Assembly (NCBI RefSeq): GCF_034424525.1
Contig: NZ_CP139981.1
Span: 1-64,000 of the forward strand
Direction: 5' to 3'
Length of the DNA stretch: 64,000 nt
From: Sphingobium yanoikuyae
Lineage (GTDB): Bacteria; Pseudomonadota; Alphaproteobacteria; Sphingomonadales; Sphingomonadaceae
In this document: positions 61,570 through 64,000 of the stretch, in pieces
Layout: every line of letters begins with the position of its first letter
Numbering within the stretch: position 1 is the first letter of the stretch
Made by a program: the position numbers and the translations under genes
The notes under the pieces: model-generated
Seen by the model: the letters and a program-made list of their open reading frames with translations, nothing else
What the model was told of the DNA's origin: nothing
Databases searched by the model: none

Positions 61570-62249
61570 TGGGGCACCTCCACGTCAGCGCGATAGCTCT
61601 CGACCTGATAGCCAAGCGGATTCTTGAAGCGGTCCACTTCCTTGCTCGGCGTGCCATCGACCTTGTATTTGATGGTCGCGACGGCATCGGTTTTGGTCGA
61701 GTTCGAGCCGGTCACAGATTCCTTAGTGAAATAGACCTGCGCGACGTTGCCGCCCAGGAACGACACCCGCTTGATTTCGACAAAAACATCAGTGCGGTTC
61801 GCAAGGATGTTTTGCGGACTTTGGGGATTGTCGGTCTTGTAGAAGCGTGACCACCGATCCTGTTCGGGCCGCGCCGACATGACCATGACCGCATCGAAAT
61901 ATTCTTCGCGAGCGGCCGCTATCCAGCCTTCGCGATAGCGGACATAGGTAGCGAGGAAATACTTACGGACCGCCTCGTCATAGGTGATCGTCGCGTCACC
62001 GTGGAGCTTGGCGGCGATCGACGCCTCGCCCGTGTTACGGTCCACCGTGATAACATATGGCTCGACCGTTTTTAGAGGCGTCAGGGCTGCAACGGCCACA
62101 ACGCCAGCAGTCGCCAGGGCGCCAGCAACGCCAGCGACGACCCACGCCAGCTTTTTGGAGCGCTCGGCCGCCGCAAGCTTGTCACGTTCCCAGCTTGCAG
62201 CCTCTTCAAAATAGGCTTTCAGCTCGTCCTTTGGAATACCAACTGCCAT
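61566..62249 (-). CDS. virB8: VirB8 inner-membrane assembly protein
   Basis: 227 aa. One membrane helix near 31-53 ([24 protein letters not shown]), then the NTF2-like VirB8 domain ([44 protein letters not shown]). Confidence 0.93.
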   Translation of the reverse strand: MAVGIPKDELKAYFEEAASWERDKLAAAERSKKLAWVVAGVAGALATAGVVAVAALTPLKTVEPYVITVDRNTGEASIAAKLHGDATITYDEAVRKYFLATYVRYREGWIAAAREEYFDAVMVMSARPEQDRWSRFYKTDNPQSPQNILANRTDVFVEIKRVSFLGGNVAQVYFTKESVTGSNSTKTDAVATIKYKVDGTPSKEVDRFKNPLGYQVESYRADVEVPQ

Positions 62250-62258
62250 CGTAACACC

Positions 62259-62579
62259 TCAGCAATTCGAGTAGATCGGGCCGCGCAGCGAGGCGCTTAG
62301 ACGCGGCACTTCGACCGCCCGCGATGCGTCCGACTGTTCATTGCCCGGAGTGGAGGGGTCTGCCGGGGCCGCGTCCGGCGTTGCCGGTGCACCCTGATTG
62401 AACACGTCCACATTTGCCGGCGCGGTTCGCTGTGCGGCCTGATCCGGGATTGTGGGGAGGGTAAGCCCATGCGGATTTGCAGGCCGCATCGGCCCCTCAC
62501 ATTTGGCTGGCTTTTTGACGGGCTGACCTGCGCAGGCCGCCAGCGCCAGGCAGATTCCGAGTCCAAGCAACTTGCGCAT
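62259..62579 (-). CDS. VirB7-like lipoprotein
   Basis: 106 aa from ATG 62579. Lipoprotein signal MRKLLGLGICLALAACAG with the lipobox Cys, Pro-rich body, and a C-terminal Cys. Position between virB6 and virB8 and size fit VirB7, which stabilises VirB9; the sequence itself is not conserved. Confidence 0.7.
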   Translation of the reverse strand: MRKLLGLGICLALAACAGQPVKKPAKCEGPMRPANPHGLTLPTIPDQAAQRTAPANVDVFNQGAPATPDAAPADPSTPGNEQSDASRAVEVPRLSASLRGPIYSNC

Positions 62580-62589
62580 ATTCGTTCCC

Positions 62590-63606
62590 TCAAGCTCTGG
62601 TGATTGTGTTTCGGTTGCGCCAACGGCGAACCGCCGACGAGAAGCCCCGCCCCATGCTGGCCCCCATGGCGCGGGCATCGCTGGCCGCGTGCCCTGCGCC
62701 CGTTGCAACTGCCCCGCCACCCTTCGTCACCGCGTTGCCGAACTGCGTCACCATTGCAGCCGCGCCGCCGCCAAGTGAGGCAGCTATTCCGGGGATTTGG
62801 ATGAAGAAAAAGCAGGCGAGAATGTAGAACGCGATGATCCGGATACAGGTGCTCCAGATGTTGTCAAAATCGCCATCGAATGTTGCTGTTGCCGATTCAG
62901 CGACATTGGCCACAACGAGCACAAGAAGCATCGCAAATAGCGACAACATCAGAAAGTTGAGGACGCTGCCGAGCCATGAGAAGAAGTAGCTTCTGGTGGA
63001 ATCAAACAGCAGCGCTGCTACGAAGATCGGCCCGACCACCGCCAGACAGGCGAGCGCAAACAGCGCATAGAGCACGATCACAAAGCCGACAGCCAGTGCG
63101 AACAGAGCCGCGATCGCTGTCAAAAGAATGATGATAGTGGCACCGATACACAGCATAATTGCGGCCGCAGCGCCGGGAATATCAGTCAGTGAGGCGTGTT
63201 CCTCTGCGTATTTCTCGGTCGCATCCTGCATCGCGAGCAGTGCATCATCGACCCGCGCCCACATCCCATCGAAAGACCCACCAACGCCGTCCGGTGAGCC
63301 GCCTACGATCGAGGCAAACTCATGCGGCAGGCCGGTCACGATCATCTGTGCGAGCGATGCTCCATAGAGGTTTGTCACAGCATAATAGAGCGCGGCCAGC
63401 ATAAGCGAGCGATAGACATATTCGCGGAAGGGGTATTGCACGGCCCCGCGCATAATCGCGTAGCCTAGCAGGATTATGTAAATGATCATGCCAGTGCGGA
63501 GCGGTCCAGCGATCCACCCAACAAACCCAGCATAGTTGGACACAACTACCGAATTGAGTTCGTTGGTGAAGCCCTGATAGGCATTCGTAAATAGATCGTA
63601 TTCCAC
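62590..63606 (-). CDS. virB6: VirB6/TrbL polytopic membrane protein
   Basis: 338 aa with six or more hydrophobic helices, e.g. IIYIILLGYAIMRGA, AAIMLCIGATIIILLTAIAALFALAVGFVIVLYALFALACLAVVGPIFVAALLF and FLMLSLFAMLLVLVVANVA. Gly/Ala-rich basic tail. VirB6 forms the inner-membrane passage. Confidence 0.92.
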   Translation of the reverse strand: MEYDLFTNAYQGFTNELNSVVVSNYAGFVGWIAGPLRTGMIIYIILLGYAIMRGAVQYPFREYVYRSLMLAALYYAVTNLYGASLAQMIVTGLPHEFASIVGGSPDGVGGSFDGMWARVDDALLAMQDATEKYAEEHASLTDIPGAAAAIMLCIGATIIILLTAIAALFALAVGFVIVLYALFALACLAVVGPIFVAALLFDSTRSYFFSWLGSVLNFLMLSLFAMLLVLVVANVAESATATFDGDFDNIWSTCIRIIAFYILACFFFIQIPGIAASLGGGAAAMVTQFGNAVTKGGGAVATGAGHAASDARAMGASMGRGFSSAVRRWRNRNTITRA

Positions 63607-63649
63607 CAGACCGCTCCGATTAGATATAATTCAAGCTGTTATTACAGCC

Positions 63650-63955
63650 TTACATTCCAGCTGCCTTCCGTGCTCGCGCACGCTGCTCATCACGTTTCCG
63701 CGACCTTTCAATGGAGGCGATTTTGTTCTTTATGCCTCCGCAATTGCGAGCCACTGGCATGGGGAGGTCCGACTGTTTGAGTTCGCTGTTCACGATCTTG
63801 TCGCACTCAGCGACGATCACCGGAATCTGATCTTCATGAGTTTTGAGCCAATCAACGTCATGATAGGTCATTAAAATCTCGGGAAATGTGGGCGCGCGTT
63901 CGCAGCCGGCGAGCAAGCCGGCTGCGCTGATCGCAAGAAGGACCATTTTCTTCAT
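63650..63955 (-). CDS. EexN-like entry-exclusion lipoprotein
   Basis: 101 aa from ATG 63955. Lipobox LLAGC with Cys near residue 18, then PTFPEILMTYHDVDWLKTHEDQIPVIVAECDKI and a NCGGIKNKI motif, the layout of EexN-type lipoproteins. It would block redundant transfer from cells with the same plasmid. A second homologous gene lies directly upstream. Confidence 0.75.
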   Translation of the reverse strand: MKKMVLLAISAAGLLAGCERAPTFPEILMTYHDVDWLKTHEDQIPVIVAECDKIVNSELKQSDLPMPVARNCGGIKNKIASIERSRKRDEQRARARKAAGM

Positions 63956-63957
63956 GG

Positions 63958-64000
63958 TCAAATTCCAGCTGCCGCCCGCGCTCGCGCACGCTGCTCATCG
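63958..64000 (-). CDS. 3' end of a second EexN-like gene, cut by the window edge
   Basis: The visible end reads DEQRARARAAAGI, against DEQRARARKAAGM in the gene at 63650, so the two are tandem paralogues. The rest lies beyond the window. Confidence 0.7.
   Translation of the reverse strand, partial: DEQRARARAAAGI

Noticed and set aside
1..64000. CRISPR array or rRNA genes
   Set aside because: No regularly spaced short direct repeats and no rRNA-like sequence were seen. The dispersed 16-bp palindrome is irregularly spaced over 57 kb.

Overview
The window looks like a large part of a conjugative plasmid from an alphaproteobacterium, most likely a sphingomonad (Sphingobium, Sphingomonas, Sphingopyxis or Novosphingobium). 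The GC content is high. A replication gene, a ParA/ParB pair, a single-strand binding protein, a MobC/relaxase pair and a VirB/VirD4 type IV secretion operon are all present. The host is inferred from gene families and gene order, not from a database search.

Backbone. 0-11 kb: a replication-initiator-like protein, a CHC2/Toprim primase, a thermonuclease-like protein, then a block of probable establishment genes (a large ParB-like protein, ArdC anti-restriction protein, a VbhA/VbhT-like Fic toxin-antitoxin pair, a DUF3768 protein and four translationally linked orphan genes). Three of these genes share an almost identical leader of about 270-325 bp. A tiny holin-like toxin ORF sits at 11.03 kb. 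26.6-32.3 kb: resolvase, ssb, XRE regulator, parA, parB (KorB-like), a candidate oriT, mobC and relaxase. 54.6-64 kb, minus strand: virB6 to virB11, virD4, an LPD7 protein and entry-exclusion lipoproteins.

A 16-bp palindrome built on GGTGGCAGCTGCCACC occurs 11 times (8 exact, 3 with one mismatch) and only in these backbone parts. It is the best candidate for a plasmid-wide ParB/KorB binding site and also marks backbone against cargo.

Cargo. 11.3-26.6 kb is a mosaic: a DUF4160/DUF2442 pair; a GntR - SurE nucleotidase - cobalamin-type radical SAM - NUDIX operon; a SulP - Usp - DksA - cold-shock block between inverted repeats; an IS110-family (IS1111 group) element with a probable bridge-RNA region; MazEF; and a sigma-region-4-like protein. 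32.45-54.63 kb is a metal and sulfur island: a persulfide-detoxification operon under an ArsR/BigR-type regulator, a multicopper oxidase, a DsrE-like protein, a MerT-like remnant operon, and two nested Tn3-family mercury transposons. The inner transposon (45335-54173, with tnpA, tnpR, merR and merTPFABD) is inserted in the tnpA of the outer one with a clean 5-bp CGATT duplication. Joining the two halves of the outer tnpA restores a 989-codon frame. The island is bracketed by 175-bp direct copies of a backbone gene that differ at four positions.

Together the genes give replication, partition and self-transfer, protection on entry into a new host, and resistance to inorganic and organic mercury and to sulfide.
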